From G965202915 sp965202915 (GTDB taxonomy: Bacteria > Pseudomonadota > Gammaproteobacteria > Eutrophobiales > Eutrophobiaceae), in NCBI GenBank assembly GCA_965202915.1, contig OZ241847.1:682001-746000 (forward strand): a DNA stretch of 64,000 nucleotides, in the 5' to 3' direction. How positions within the stretch are numbered: position 1 is the stretch's first letter; each line of letters begins with the position of its first letter. Below are positions 1 through 9,249 of the stretch, one piece after another. The position numbers and the translations under genes were made by a program. The notes beneath the pieces were generated by a model. The model was not told the DNA's origin, ran no database searches, and worked only from the letters and a program-made list of their open reading frames with translations.

Positions 1-17
1 CCACCAGGGCCGACCGG

Positions 18-1418
18 CTAACCCTTAAAATGCTGATAGCCGCACCCATCCGGCGCAAATTCCCCGCCGTCGGCCTGCAACAGGGTCAACTTATTATCAT
101 CGGTGATACGACCTATCCGGGTAACGGCACAGTGCGCCTCGATCTGTTTTAACAATTCGCTATGATCTCGGTCGGGCAAGGTGAAACATAATTCATAATC
201 ATCGCCGGCGCTCAACGCAATAGACCAGGCCGTCTCCGGCTCCAAACCGCGCATATTGGCGGTGATCGGCAGGCTATCCAGGTCTATCCTCGCCCCCACC
301 CCGCTTTGCCGCAGAATATCCCCCAGATCGGCCAGCAAACCATCGGATATATCGATCATGCTGGTCGCATATTCACGCACAATCAAGCCCGCCTCCACCC
401 TCGGCCGGGGACGATTCAAGCAGCGTTGCTCAAACGCATAATCACCCGCCGCCGGCAGTTGTTTCAGCCTCAATTTGAGTGCCATACCGGCCGCGCCCAG
501 ACAACCGGTAACATAGACCCGATCACCGGCGCCGGCATTATTTCTGGTTGGCGGCCTTTGCCCCTTTGGTAACAGGCCATACGCCTGCACCGTGATCGCC
601 AGCGGCCCCCTGCAGGTATCTCCGCCGATCAAATCAAGACTGAATTCGCGGATCAGTTCATGCAGGCCGTCGGCAAATTGCCTCAGCCAGGCGTGATCGA
701 TGTCCGGCATGGTCAGTGACAGGCTTAACCCTTGCGGCGCCGCGCCGATGGCGGCCAGATCGCTGAGATTAACCGCAACCGCTTTATAGCCTATATCGGC
801 GGCGGCGGTATCGGCAAAAAAATGCACCCCCTGCACCAGCGTATCCATAGTCAGAGCCAACTGCGCATCCGCCGGAACGTCAATAATTGCGGCGTCATCG
901 CCTATGCCCAGCACCACCCCGGAGGAGGTTTTGGCCGGTTTGAAATAACGGTCGATCAATGCCGCCTCGGAGCGATCATCATCGCCGTCGGAGGAGGTGA
1001 TCACCGAGGGATGCCGGTCCTGCGCTAATTTCGCCAATATGCCGTTGATATATTTATAGGATTGTTCCGCACCAAACAACTTGGCCAATTCAATGGCCTC
1101 ATTCACCACCACCTTCCACGGCACCTCAGTCCGGTATTCGAGTTCATAGCAGCCCAGATGCAGTATCGCCAGTTCCACCGGGTCCAATTCACTCAATGGC
1201 CGGTCCAGATGCGCCTGCAAACGATCATTGAGCTCGGATTGGCGCTCAACCACGCCGCTCACCAGGGCCGCAAAAAGATCCCAGCCAGCGTTTTGCAGAC
1301 ACTCTTCATTACGCTTGAATTCGGCCAGGATATCAGTGACGTCTTTGGGCGCCAGATGATATTGATAGAGTGCCTGGACAACGTTTCTTCGGGCCTGGAT
1401 CGGCGCGCGCGTCGCCAT
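18..1418 (-). CDS. nusB-thiL: NusB-ThiL fusion: transcription antitermination factor joined to thiamine-monophosphate kinase
   Basis: One uninterrupted frame of 466 residues carries two proteins that are normally separate neighbours. Residues 1-134 are NusB (start MATRAPIQARRNVVQALYQY, later VNEAIELAKLFG and YINGILAKLA), the RNA-binding partner of NusE in rRNA antitermination. After a linker rich in D and S, residues 151-466 are ThiL (RYF near its start, GIGDDAAI, MDTLVQGVHF, IGGDTCRG), which phosphorylates thiamine monophosphate to the diphosphate with ATP. Both parts have normal family length. The ATG at 1418 lies 4 nt after the ribH stop, with GGGTGG as ribosome site; a longer frame upstream is only read-through of ribH. 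The TAG stop is at 18-20. No stop or frameshift separates the two halves. Confidence 0.9.
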   Translation of the reverse strand: MATRAPIQARRNVVQALYQYHLAPKDVTDILAEFKRNEECLQNAGWDLFAALVSGVVERQSELNDRLQAHLDRPLSELDPVELAILHLGCYELEYRTEVPWKVVVNEAIELAKLFGAEQSYKYINGILAKLAQDRHPSVITSSDGDDDRSEAALIDRYFKPAKTSSGVVLGIGDDAAIIDVPADAQLALTMDTLVQGVHFFADTAAADIGYKAVAVNLSDLAAIGAAPQGLSLSLTMPDIDHAWLRQFADGLHELIREFSLDLIGGDTCRGPLAITVQAYGLLPKGQRPPTRNNAGAGDRVYVTGCLGAAGMALKLRLKQLPAAGDYAFEQRCLNRPRPRVEAGLIVREYATSMIDISDGLLADLGDILRQSGVGARIDLDSLPITANMRGLEPETAWSIALSAGDDYELCFTLPDRDHSELLKQIEAHCAVTRIGRITDDNKLTLLQADGGEFAPDGCGYQHFKG

Positions 1419-1422
1419 TTTG

Positions 1423-1926
1423 TCACCCACCCTGACGAGACCTGATCTGCCTGAGCACGCTGACCACGTCGATAGCGGCCAGCGCCGACTCGGTGCCTTT
1501 ATTGCGTGCATCCGGCCCCGAACGCGCCAGGGCCTGGTCAACGTTATCGACGGTCAGCACCCCAAAGATCACCGGCACACCGGTACGAACGGCTATGCCG
1601 GCAATACCATGCGCACATTCCGCGGCAATAAAGTCAAAATGAGGCGTTTCCCCCCTGATAATCGCACCCAGGGCGATAACCACGTCGATATCGGCGTGCT
1701 CGATCAGTGCCTTGACCGCGACCGGTATTTCAAACGCGCCGGCAACCCGCACCAGGGTAACGGCATCGGCCGCGATGCCCTTTTGTTGCAGGGTCGACAG
1801 GCAGCCGTCCAATAAACGTTCGACTATCGCTTGATTGAAACGGCTGGCAATAATGCCGGTCTTGACTTCACCGGCGCCGGCGCCGGCGCCATCGATAAGA
1901 TCGATCTTTGAGCCTGCGACGTTCAC
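1423..1926 (-). CDS. ribH: 6,7-dimethyl-8-ribityllumazine synthase
   Basis: RibH condenses 3,4-dihydroxy-2-butanone 4-phosphate with the ribitylaminouracil intermediate to give lumazine, the penultimate step to riboflavin. The 167 residues include the family signatures ASRFNQAIVERLLDG, GAFEIPVAV and GAIIRGETPHFD (phosphate and catalytic His region). Its start overlaps the ribB(X) stop by 4 nt, and nusB-thiL starts 4 nt after it, so it is translationally coupled in the rib operon. The N-terminus carries a short Gly/Ala-rich stretch before the core. Confidence 0.95.
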   Translation of the reverse strand: MNVAGSKIDLIDGAGAGAGEVKTGIIASRFNQAIVERLLDGCLSTLQQKGIAADAVTLVRVAGAFEIPVAVKALIEHADIDVVIALGAIIRGETPHFDFIAAECAHGIAGIAVRTGVPVIFGVLTVDNVDQALARSGPDARNKGTESALAAIDVVSVLRQIRSRQGG

Positions 1927-3029
1927 GATATGTATTCCACCACCTCCAGGCCAAACCCCGACAGCGCGTGGATCCGCTTGGGTGCGCTTAACACCCGCAT
2001 TTTTTTGACCCCTATATCGGACAGGATTTGCGCCGCCAAACCTATCGTCCTCAAATCCTTTACATCCTGTTTTTTTGACGGCGGGCCCTCGGTCCGTTTG
2101 GTTTTGAAACGCTCTATCTGGTTAAGCAGTTCAAAGGGTTCAAGCTGATTGCATAAAAACACAATCACCCCATCCTGCTCGCGGCTGATCCGCTGCAATA
2201 CCGCGTTCACCGACCAGCCAAAATTGCGATCACCGCCGCCGGCCAGCTCCAGGATAGGATTATCCAACTGCACCCGGACACAGATCGGCCGCTCACCGTC
2301 GACCTCGCCCTTGACCAGTGCAAAATGCAGATTCTTTTCCAGCGTATCTTCATAGGCCAACAAGGTAAAATCGCCGTACTCGGTTGGAAACGCACATTCA
2401 TTAACCCGCTCAACGGTGGTCTCGTGCTTGATTCTAAAACGGATCAAATCGGCAATCGTGCCGATCTTGAGATCATGCCGCCCGGCAAATTTTTCCAAAT
2501 CCGGACGCCTGGCCATCGTGCCGTCGTCTTTAAGTATCTCAACGATCACCGCCGACGCATGCAGCCCCGCCAAGCGGGCCAAATCACAACCGGCCTCGGT
2601 ATGACCGGCACGCGATAACACCCCTCCCGGTTGCGCCATCAATGGAAACACGTGTCCGGGCTGCACCAGATCCGACGGCTCGGCATTATCGCTCACCGCG
2701 GTCCGTATCGTCCTGGCGCGGTCGGCCGCGGAAATGCCGGTGGTCACGCCGTCGGCGGCATCGATGGACACGGTAAAGCGGGTGGTATGAGGCGAATAGG
2801 AATCATTGCTCATCAACGGTAGATTTAAATGTCGACAATACTCCTTGGTCAGGGTAAGACAGATCAAGCCCCGACCAAAACGGGCCATGAAATTAATATC
2901 GTCGGCCTTGACGCAAGTCGCCGCGACCACCAGATCACCCTCATTCTCACGGTCCTCATCATCCATCAGGATCACTATCCGCCCCCGGCGAATTTCCTCG
3001 ATCAATTCTGCGCTTGTATTCAGTGTCAT
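1923..3029 (-). CDS. ribB: RibB-RibX: 3,4-dihydroxy-2-butanone 4-phosphate synthase with a degenerate GTP cyclohydrolase II-like domain
   Basis: Residues 1 to about 205 form a complete DHBP synthase (DDEDRENEGDLVVAA acidic motif, GHTEAGCDLARLAG), converting ribulose 5-phosphate to DHBP plus formate. The remaining 160 residues have the GTP cyclohydrolase II fold signature (ALVKGEV, LRTIGLAAQIL) but lack the zinc cysteine cluster (C-x10-C-x-C); the matching stretch reads ELAGGGDRNFGWSVNA. This is the RibBX arrangement known from many Proteobacteria, so GTP cyclohydrolase II activity must come from a ribA elsewhere. Length (368) equals ordinary RibBA proteins and automatic annotation would call it bifunctional. 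Confidence 0.9.
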   Translation of the reverse strand: MTLNTSAELIEEIRRGRIVILMDDEDRENEGDLVVAATCVKADDINFMARFGRGLICLTLTKEYCRHLNLPLMSNDSYSPHTTRFTVSIDAADGVTTGISAADRARTIRTAVSDNAEPSDLVQPGHVFPLMAQPGGVLSRAGHTEAGCDLARLAGLHASAVIVEILKDDGTMARRPDLEKFAGRHDLKIGTIADLIRFRIKHETTVERVNECAFPTEYGDFTLLAYEDTLEKNLHFALVKGEVDGERPICVRVQLDNPILELAGGGDRNFGWSVNAVLQRISREQDGVIVFLCNQLEPFELLNQIERFKTKRTEGPPSKKQDVKDLRTIGLAAQILSDIGVKKMRVLSAPKRIHALSGFGLEVVEYIS

Positions 3030-3037
3030 AACAATGC

Positions 3038-3652
3038 TTATCCCTGATTCTCGGTTTGCCGTCCCCGGAGCAGGCCTTGCAGGTAACGGGCAATCAAATC
3101 CACTTCCACGTTCACCCTGCCCCCCGGTTGATATTCAGAGATAATGGTATTCCTCAAAGTATGTGGAATGATGTTCATATCAAAATGATCGCCGCCGACC
3201 TCATTAACGGTCAAACTGACCCCGTCGATGCAGACCGACCCCTTCCTGACAATATATTGTAGCAGGCCGGCCGGGGGCCGCACCCGCAGACGCCGGCAAT
3301 CGCCTTGATCGCTGATCGCCCTGATCTCGGCAATACCATCGATATGACCGCTTACAAGATGGCCATCCAGGCGGGATGACAATGCCAGGGCGCGCTCCAG
3401 ATTGACCCGCTGATGCCGCTGCAGGCTGCTGAAGGTCGTGCATGCCAAGGTCTCGCCGGAGATATCGAACGACAGGCGGCGGGCGTCCTCGATAGCGACA
3501 ACGGTAAGACAGACGCCGTTGATCGCAATACTTTTGCCCGGCGTCAGATCCGTGAACCCCGTGCCCTCGATAGCGAGCGTGATCCGAATATCGGCGTCGC
3601 GGCGATCAACCGTCGCGATCTCAGCCGTTGCCTCAATAATCCCGGTGAACAT
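3038..3652 (-). CDS. ribE: riboflavin synthase, alpha chain
   Basis: Dismutates two lumazines into riboflavin and ribitylaminouracil. The 204 residues show the typical internal duplication: MFTGIIEA at the start, INGVCLTV and VSGHIDG in the first barrel, and IDGVSLTVNEV in the second. The ATG at 3652 gives the classical MFTGIIE start and is preferred to an upstream TTG at 3661. It lies between ribD (35 nt upstream) and ribB(X) (8 nt downstream). Confidence 0.95.
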   Translation of the reverse strand: MFTGIIEATAEIATVDRRDADIRITLAIEGTGFTDLTPGKSIAINGVCLTVVAIEDARRLSFDISGETLACTTFSSLQRHQRVNLERALALSSRLDGHLVSGHIDGIAEIRAISDQGDCRRLRVRPPAGLLQYIVRKGSVCIDGVSLTVNEVGGDHFDMNIIPHTLRNTIISEYQPGGRVNVEVDLIARYLQGLLRGRQTENQG

Positions 3653-3686
3653 GGTGGCCAATTATACCCACGCTGCGATGCCGCAT

Positions 3687-4787
3687 TCAGTTTTTATCGA
3701 TACCGGCATGAATGCGGATATCATTGCCAATATGACGCACGTCCAAAATGGTTAATTGCGGACAATCCGATAATTGCTCAAACTGCGGCAATTCAAGCAA
3801 CGATCTTGCGCCATGCCCCATCAATTTTGGGGACATATAGATAATCAGCTCATCCACCAATCCATTGGCGATAAAGCCGCCACTCAATGATGCACCGGCC
3901 TCAATCAATACCTCATTCACCCCCTGCCTTTCCCCCAGATGACGCAATACCGCCTGCAACCAGGGCTGTGCATCATCATGCTCCGGGCTGATCACCTCGG
4001 CCCGACGATCGATCAATGCCCGCCGCCGCCGATCATCATTGCTGCGGGTAAAGATCAGGGTCCTGGCCTGGGAAGTCAATATTTTAGCGTCAACCGGCGT
4101 CCGTAGCCGGGGATCAATAATCACCTGCAGCGGCGGCAGGAACGGCCGCTTAAAATCGCGCACCGTCATCAACGGATCATCGGCCAGCACCGTGCCTATG
4201 CCGGTCACCACCGCCGAGCTCGCCGCCCGCCAACGATGGACGTCAGCCCTGGACTGCCGCGAGCTGATCCAACGGCTGATGCCATTGGCCAGTGCCGTTT
4301 TTGCATCCATGCTCATTGCCAATTTGCAGCGCACGTAAGGCAGGCCGGTCTCCATTCTACTGATAAACCCCGGATTCAATGCCTTCGCCTGTTGCTCCAT
4401 CAGGCCCGATTCGGTCTCAATGCCGGCGTCATTTAACCTTTGCAGGCCCCGCCCGCAGACTTCGGGATTGGGATCGATCATTGCAGCAATCACTCTTTCC
4501 ACCCCGGCCTTGATCAGCGATTCCACACAAGCAGGCGTGCGGCCATGATGACAACAGGGTTCAAGCGTCAAATAGCATACCGTACCGACCGCTTGCTCCA
4601 GCTCATTCAACGCAATAATTTCAGCGTGGGGGGCGCCGGCGGCCTGATGCCAGCCCCCGGCCACCGGGACATTATCACGGGTCAACACACAGCCGACGCG
4701 GGGATTTGGATCAGTCGTGTAGCGCCCCTTCTCGGCCAAACGGATTGCAGTCGCCATATGGGCATGATCCGATTTCGTCCAAATCAA
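3687..4787 (-). CDS. ribD: bifunctional diaminohydroxyphosphoribosylaminopyrimidine deaminase / 5-amino-6-(5-phosphoribosylamino)uracil reductase
   Basis: Two-domain enzyme for the second and third steps from GTP to riboflavin. The N-terminal cytidine-deaminase-like half has the zinc site HAEIIAL and PCCHHGRTPAC; the C-terminal half (from about residue 150) is the NADPH-dependent reductase, with ISRWISS and a conserved VLADDPLMTVR. Length (366) is normal. Its ATG overlaps the nrdR stop by 4 nt, the familiar nrdR-ribD arrangement. Confidence 0.95.
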   Translation of the reverse strand: MIWTKSDHAHMATAIRLAEKGRYTTDPNPRVGCVLTRDNVPVAGGWHQAAGAPHAEIIALNELEQAVGTVCYLTLEPCCHHGRTPACVESLIKAGVERVIAAMIDPNPEVCGRGLQRLNDAGIETESGLMEQQAKALNPGFISRMETGLPYVRCKLAMSMDAKTALANGISRWISSRQSRADVHRWRAASSAVVTGIGTVLADDPLMTVRDFKRPFLPPLQVIIDPRLRTPVDAKILTSQARTLIFTRSNDDRRRRALIDRRAEVISPEHDDAQPWLQAVLRHLGERQGVNEVLIEAGASLSGGFIANGLVDELIIYMSPKLMGHGARSLLELPQFEQLSDCPQLTILDVRHIGNDIRIHAGIDKN

Positions 4788-5296
4788 TCCTCTTCACCAT
4801 CGGTTTTCAGCCAATCGAACTGCAATTCCCTCATATCCGCCGGCAAGACGTTGCGCAACCGCTCCACCTCTTCCAGAAAGGACTGAACGTCTTCAAATTG
4901 TTTATACACTGAGGCAAATCGGACGTAGGCCACCTGATCGATCTCGCGCAGTTGCTCCATGACCCAGTCGCCCAGCCTGCGGGATTGCACCTCCCGATCA
5001 CCCTGGGCGCGCAATTTTTTTTCAACGTATGCAACAACGGCCTCGACCTTTTCCATTTCCACCGGCCGTTTTTCTATCGCCCGCAAGATGCCTTCTCGTA
5101 ACTTATTCTGTCGGAATGGTTCCCGGCCTCCATCGGACTTTACCACATGGGGCAAAACCAGTTCCGCCACTTCATAGGAAGTGAACCGCTCCTTGCAGGC
5201 GGTGCATTCACGCCGCCGGCGGATCTGATCACCGGCACCGGCCACCCGCGAATCAATCACACGGGTATCTATCTCCGAGCAGAATGGGCATCGCAT
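4784..5296 (-). CDS. nrdR: transcriptional repressor NrdR
   Basis: Represses ribonucleotide reductase genes in response to ATP/dATP. The 170 residues begin with the zinc ribbon (MRCPFC then CTACKERFTSYE) followed by the ATP-cone domain (VVKSDGGREPF). It heads the rib operon downstream of glyA, a common gammaproteobacterial order, and is coupled to ribD by a 4-nt overlap. Confidence 0.95.
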   Translation of the reverse strand: MRCPFCSEIDTRVIDSRVAGAGDQIRRRRECTACKERFTSYEVAELVLPHVVKSDGGREPFRQNKLREGILRAIEKRPVEMEKVEAVVAYVEKKLRAQGDREVQSRRLGDWVMEQLREIDQVAYVRFASVYKQFEDVQSFLEEVERLRNVLPADMRELQFDWLKTDGEED

Positions 5297-5421
5297 ACCG
5301 GGAGCCTATCGCTGGTTTCCATGGATTCAGTCAGGGACGACACAACAACGGTTGGCCCGCCGATGGGCGGCGGGGAATCAAGCCTTAATCCAAAAATCGC
5401 GCGGCATCCAATACCACCGGA

Positions 5422-6678
5422 CTATAGATTATAGAGCGGTCTGCCGCCACAGAGCGCGAGCACCTCACTCTTGACGCGCGCAATCACCGCGTCATCGCCC
5501 ATATTATCCATAATATCGCAGATCCAGCCGGCAACGTTACGGCAATCATCCTCATCGAAGCCGCGGGTCGTAACCGCCGGCGTACCTATGCGAATACCGC
5601 TGGTGACAAACGGCGATTGCGGATCATTCGGCACCGCGTTTTTATTGACGGTGATATTGGCGCGGCCCAATGCCTGATCAACCTCCTTGCCGGTCAATCC
5701 CTTATCGATCATATCCACCAGGAATAAATGATTATCGGTGCCGCCGGAGACGATATTCAAACCGCGTTCGATAAAAACCGTGGCCATGGCCCTGGCGTTT
5801 TTCTTGACCTGCTGAATATAGGTCTTGAATTCAGGCTGCATTGCCTCCTTAAACGCGACCGCCTTGGCCGCGATAACGTGCATCAATGGCCCGCCCTGGT
5901 ACGCCGGAAACACCATAAAATTGATCTTCTTTTGAATCTCTTCATTGGCCTTGCCAATGATCAGGCCGGAACGCGGGCCGCGCAGAGTTTTATGGGTGGT
6001 GGTTGTGGTCACGTCGGCGATCTGCACCGGACTCGGATATTCATCCGCCGCCACCAGGCCGGCGATATGGGCGATATCCGCCACCATCAGCGCCCCGACC
6101 TGATCGGCGATATCCCGGAACCGTTGCCAGTCAAGGATACGGGAATAGGCGGAAAACCCGGTCATGATCAACTTAGGCTTATGCTCGAGGGCAAGTTTTT
6201 CAGCCTGGTCGTAATCAATTTCACCGGTATCGGTATTCAAACCATACTGAACCGCGTTATAAATGCGACCGGAGACGTTCACCGACGCGCCGTGGGTCAG
6301 ATGACCGCCATGCGCCAGGCTCATACCCATGATCGTATCGCCCGGATTGATCAACGCCAGATAAACCGCCCCATTTGCCTGCGAACCGGAATGAGATTGC
6401 ACGTTTGCCCAGTCGGCGCCAAACAATTCCCGGGCCCGGTTGATGGCCAGTCGCTCGGCGATATCAACGTATTCACAGCCACCGTAATAACGTTTGCCCG
6501 GATAGCCTTCGGCGTACTTATTGGTTAACACCGATCCCTGACATTCCAGCACCCGCGGGCTGGTCATATTTTCAGAGGCGATCAACTCTATATGTTGCTC
6601 CTGGCGGATCTTCTCCCCCCGCATCGCCTGGTAAAGCTCGTCATCAAAACCCTCAACCTTCATATCTTTAGTGAACAT
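5422..6678 (-). CDS. glyA: serine hydroxymethyltransferase
   Basis: PLP enzyme interconverting serine and glycine with tetrahydrofolate, the main link between folate C1 units and amino acids. Signatures: ELIASENMTSP, YAEGYPGKRYYGG, the PLP lysine motif TTTTHKTLRGPR, and NFMVFPAYQGGPL. Starting at 6678 gives 418 residues, the usual length; this ATG sits 6 nt after a good GAAGAGG site, whereas frames starting further upstream add about 20 unrelated residues. It is divergent from hpt. Confidence 0.95.
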   Translation of the reverse strand: MFTKDMKVEGFDDELYQAMRGEKIRQEQHIELIASENMTSPRVLECQGSVLTNKYAEGYPGKRYYGGCEYVDIAERLAINRARELFGADWANVQSHSGSQANGAVYLALINPGDTIMGMSLAHGGHLTHGASVNVSGRIYNAVQYGLNTDTGEIDYDQAEKLALEHKPKLIMTGFSAYSRILDWQRFRDIADQVGALMVADIAHIAGLVAADEYPSPVQIADVTTTTTHKTLRGPRSGLIIGKANEEIQKKINFMVFPAYQGGPLMHVIAAKAVAFKEAMQPEFKTYIQQVKKNARAMATVFIERGLNIVSGGTDNHLFLVDMIDKGLTGKEVDQALGRANITVNKNAVPNDPQSPFVTSGIRIGTPAVTTRGFDEDDCRNVAGWICDIMDNMGDDAVIARVKSEVLALCGGRPLYNL

Positions 6679-6853
6679 AAGCATCCTCTTCAACTGTTTT
6701 GCCTGAGACAGGCGGCGGTCATTGCCGTTCCATTGCCGGCCCACCGTGGCCCACTCAAAATTCTTACCCTTTAGACTCCAATATTAGCAGAAATATCGCA
6801 TTACTGCACTAAACCGCAGAATATTTTGACCGACAAAGTATAATAAACGCCTT

Positions 6854-7420
6854 ATGTCCCATAACAAAAAAATAACCGCCCGGCCAAAGCAGACAGCGTC
6901 ATTCGAGGCTGAATTGATACACGATCCGATTGCAGTCGAACGCGCGCTTAACGCCATGGCGAAAAAAATAAACGCACGCCTGACCGATAAAGACCCCTTG
7001 GTCCTGTGCGTAATGATCGGCGGCCTCATTCCCGCCGGCATGCTGCTGCCGCGATTATCCTTTCCACTGCAAGTCGATTATATCCACGCCAGTCGCTATT
7101 GCGGCGCAACCGCGGGCGGCACACTGCATTGGCTCAGAAAACCGCAACGATCATTCACCGGCAGAACCCTGTTACTGATCGACGATATCCTGGATGAGGG
7201 CATTACCCTGGCGCAGATCATCGACTATTGCCGCCAGGCCGGTGCCAAAGAAGTCCATACCGCGGTGCTGGTGGAAAAGCAATTATCCGACAGGCAGGCA
7301 CCGATAAAAGCCGACTTTTGTGAATTGACCGTGCCCGACCGCTATGTATTTGGTTACGGCATGGATCATGATGAATACCATCGCAACTGCGACGGCATCT
7401 ATGCATTAACGCGATCATGA
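6854..7420 (+). CDS. hpt: hypoxanthine-guanine phosphoribosyltransferase
   Basis: Purine salvage enzyme converting hypoxanthine or guanine plus PRPP to IMP or GMP. The PRPP-binding loop LLLIDDILDEGITL and the substrate region YVFGYGMDHDEYHRN are clear in a 188-residue protein. Its last codons overlap the start of the thioinosine phosphorylase gene, so hypoxanthine released by that enzyme can be recycled by this one. Confidence 0.9.
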   Translation: MSHNKKITARPKQTASFEAELIHDPIAVERALNAMAKKINARLTDKDPLVLCVMIGGLIPAGMLLPRLSFPLQVDYIHASRYCGATAGGTLHWLRKPQRSFTGRTLLLIDDILDEGITLAQIIDYCRQAGAKEVHTAVLVEKQLSDRQAPIKADFCELTVPDRYVFGYGMDHDEYHRNCDGIYALTRS

Positions 7421-8151
7421 GCAGGCTTGCAATCATTGGCGGCAGCGGACTGACTGAGCCGCCCAACGTGCGGATAAAACAGCGCAAGACCCTGTCCACC
7501 CCATGGCGGGACCCGTCGGCACCGATCCTGATCGCCGAAGCCGTCGGCAAAGAGATCCTATTCCTGCCGAGACACGGCGATCCCCATACCATCCCGCCGC
7601 ACAGGATAAACCATCGCGCCAATATCTGGGCCCTGAAACAAATGCAGGTCACCGACGTCATCGCGGTCAACGCAGTCGGCGGGATCACCACAGCGATGGC
7701 GCCGCAGCGGATCGCGGTGCCGGAACAGATCATCGATTACAGCCACAACCCGGCGGCCACCTTCTTCGAGGAACCACTGCAACAAGTCACCCACGTTGAT
7801 TTCACCCGGCCCTATACAGAATCACTGCGCCGGCAACTGATCACCGCCGCCGGCAATATCGATATCGTTGCCGGCGGCGTGTACGGTGCCACCCACGGGC
7901 CGCGCCTGGAAACCGCCGCCGAAATCATCCGCATGGAAAGAGACGGCTGCGATATGGTCGGGATGACCGGTATGCCCGAAGCGGCGCTGGCGCGGGAACA
8001 GGCGATCAACTATGCCTGCTGTGCGCTGGTGGTAAACCGGGCCGCCGGAAAATCAAGCACACCGATAACCATGCAGACAATCCAACATAATCTGGCACAG
8101 GGCATGGCCTCGATACTGAAACTGCTGGAAAATTTTATTGCTCAATATTAA
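7417..8151 (+). CDS. mtnP: S-methyl-5'-thioinosine phosphorylase (MTAP/PNP family)
   Basis: Phosphorolysis of a methylthio-nucleoside in the recycling of methylthioadenosine from polyamine synthesis. Seen: IGGSGL at the N-terminus, LPRHG, HRINHRANIWAL, GGVYGATHGPRLETAAEI and MVGMTGMPEA, in 244 residues. The base-recognition position reads VVNRAAG, with Asn where adenine-specific MTAPs have Asp, which favours a 6-oxopurine (methylthioinosine) substrate as in Pseudomonas. The overlap with hpt fits: the product would be hypoxanthine. Substrate choice is inference. Confidence 0.8.
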   Translation: MSRLAIIGGSGLTEPPNVRIKQRKTLSTPWRDPSAPILIAEAVGKEILFLPRHGDPHTIPPHRINHRANIWALKQMQVTDVIAVNAVGGITTAMAPQRIAVPEQIIDYSHNPAATFFEEPLQQVTHVDFTRPYTESLRRQLITAAGNIDIVAGGVYGATHGPRLETAAEIIRMERDGCDMVGMTGMPEAALAREQAINYACCALVVNRAAGKSSTPITMQTIQHNLAQGMASILKLLENFIAQY

Positions 8152-8198
8152 CTTGAGCAGTTTAATTAATCCGGTGGGTGCCGGTCGGCCGGGACAAA

Positions 8199-9143
8199 AT
8201 GGCTGAAACCCTCAACAAAAGACCCGCCACGCAGGTATGGATCGATCATGAACAAGCGCGAAGAAGGATCGATAACTACCTGATAAGCCAATATAAAAAC
8301 CTGCCCAAATCGCGCGTCTATCAAATGATCAGAAAGGGCGAGGTCAGGGTCAATGGCCGCCGGATCAAGCAAACCTACCGTCTCCAAGCCGGGGACAAAG
8401 TCCGGTTACCGCCGGCCTATCTTGCATCCGACAAACCGCCGAGGCCATCGGAAAAACAGCGCGCCTTGATGCGTGACCGGGTCCTGTACGCCGACGATGC
8501 CCTACTGATCTTCAATAAACCCGCCGGGCTGGCAGTGCACGGCGGCACCAAACAAAGACACGGCGTCATTGAAATCCTGCGCGCAATCAACCCCGGCGCC
8601 GGCAAAATAGAATTGGTACACCGGCTGGACAAACACACCTCCGGCTGCCTGATCATCGCCACCGATATGGCCGCGCTCAGAGACCTGCACGCCAGTCTCA
8701 GGGACGGTCGGATCGACAAGACCTATCAGGCATTATTATGCGGTCGCCTGCGGGACGATGACTATGAAATCGACGTACCCCTGGATAATCACCGGTTGCG
8801 CGCCGGCGAGAGAATCGTTGAGGCAAAAGCGGGCGGGCGGCATGCGCTATCGTATTTTAGCGTACAACGCCGATATACAGACGCCACCCTGGTAAAAATC
8901 AAAACGGTTACCGGCAGAACCCATCAGATCCGAGTCCATGCCGACTATATCGGTCATCCGATCGCCGGCGATCCTAAATACGGCAATAAAACCTGCAACA
9001 AACAATTCAACGCACTCGGCTTAAAACGCATGTTTTTACACGCCGCGTCGTTGCAACTCCGGAGCCCCGACACCGGCGAACAAATAACCGTTCAGGCGCC
9101 GTTACCGGAGCACCTGGCCGCATTGCTCAGCACCCTTGAATAA
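8199..9143 (+). CDS. rluC: 23S rRNA pseudouridine synthase RluC
   Basis: Makes pseudouridines in 23S rRNA. An N-terminal S4 RNA-binding domain (RIDNYLISQYKNLPKSRVY, GEVRVNG) is followed by the RsuA/RluD catalytic domain with HRLDKHTSGCLIIA (catalytic Asp) and TGRTHQIRVH. The ATG at 8199 gives 314 residues; a GTG at 8178 is an alternative start. Members often sit beside other housekeeping genes; RluC is preferred to RluD because of overall form, with moderate certainty. Confidence 0.85.
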   Translation: MAETLNKRPATQVWIDHEQARRRIDNYLISQYKNLPKSRVYQMIRKGEVRVNGRRIKQTYRLQAGDKVRLPPAYLASDKPPRPSEKQRALMRDRVLYADDALLIFNKPAGLAVHGGTKQRHGVIEILRAINPGAGKIELVHRLDKHTSGCLIIATDMAALRDLHASLRDGRIDKTYQALLCGRLRDDDYEIDVPLDNHRLRAGERIVEAKAGGRHALSYFSVQRRYTDATLVKIKTVTGRTHQIRVHADYIGHPIAGDPKYGNKTCNKQFNALGLKRMFLHAASLQLRSPDTGEQITVQAPLPEHLAALLSTLE

Positions 9144-9249
9144 CCATAGTCGATAGATTAACCCCACTTCTCTGCTAAAATACCGCCACGGGACAAAGCC
9201 GGGTGCTTACAAACAAATCAATCGAATATTACAACGGAGACATATATTT

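Noticed and set aside
6679..6790. Glycine-riboswitch-like leader before glyA (minus strand TGTCTCAGGCAAAACAG)
   Set aside because: Only the 3' box resembles the aptamer; the GGAGAG half and the central core are not found, and GCCTG/CAGGC pairs with itself as a simple hairpin.
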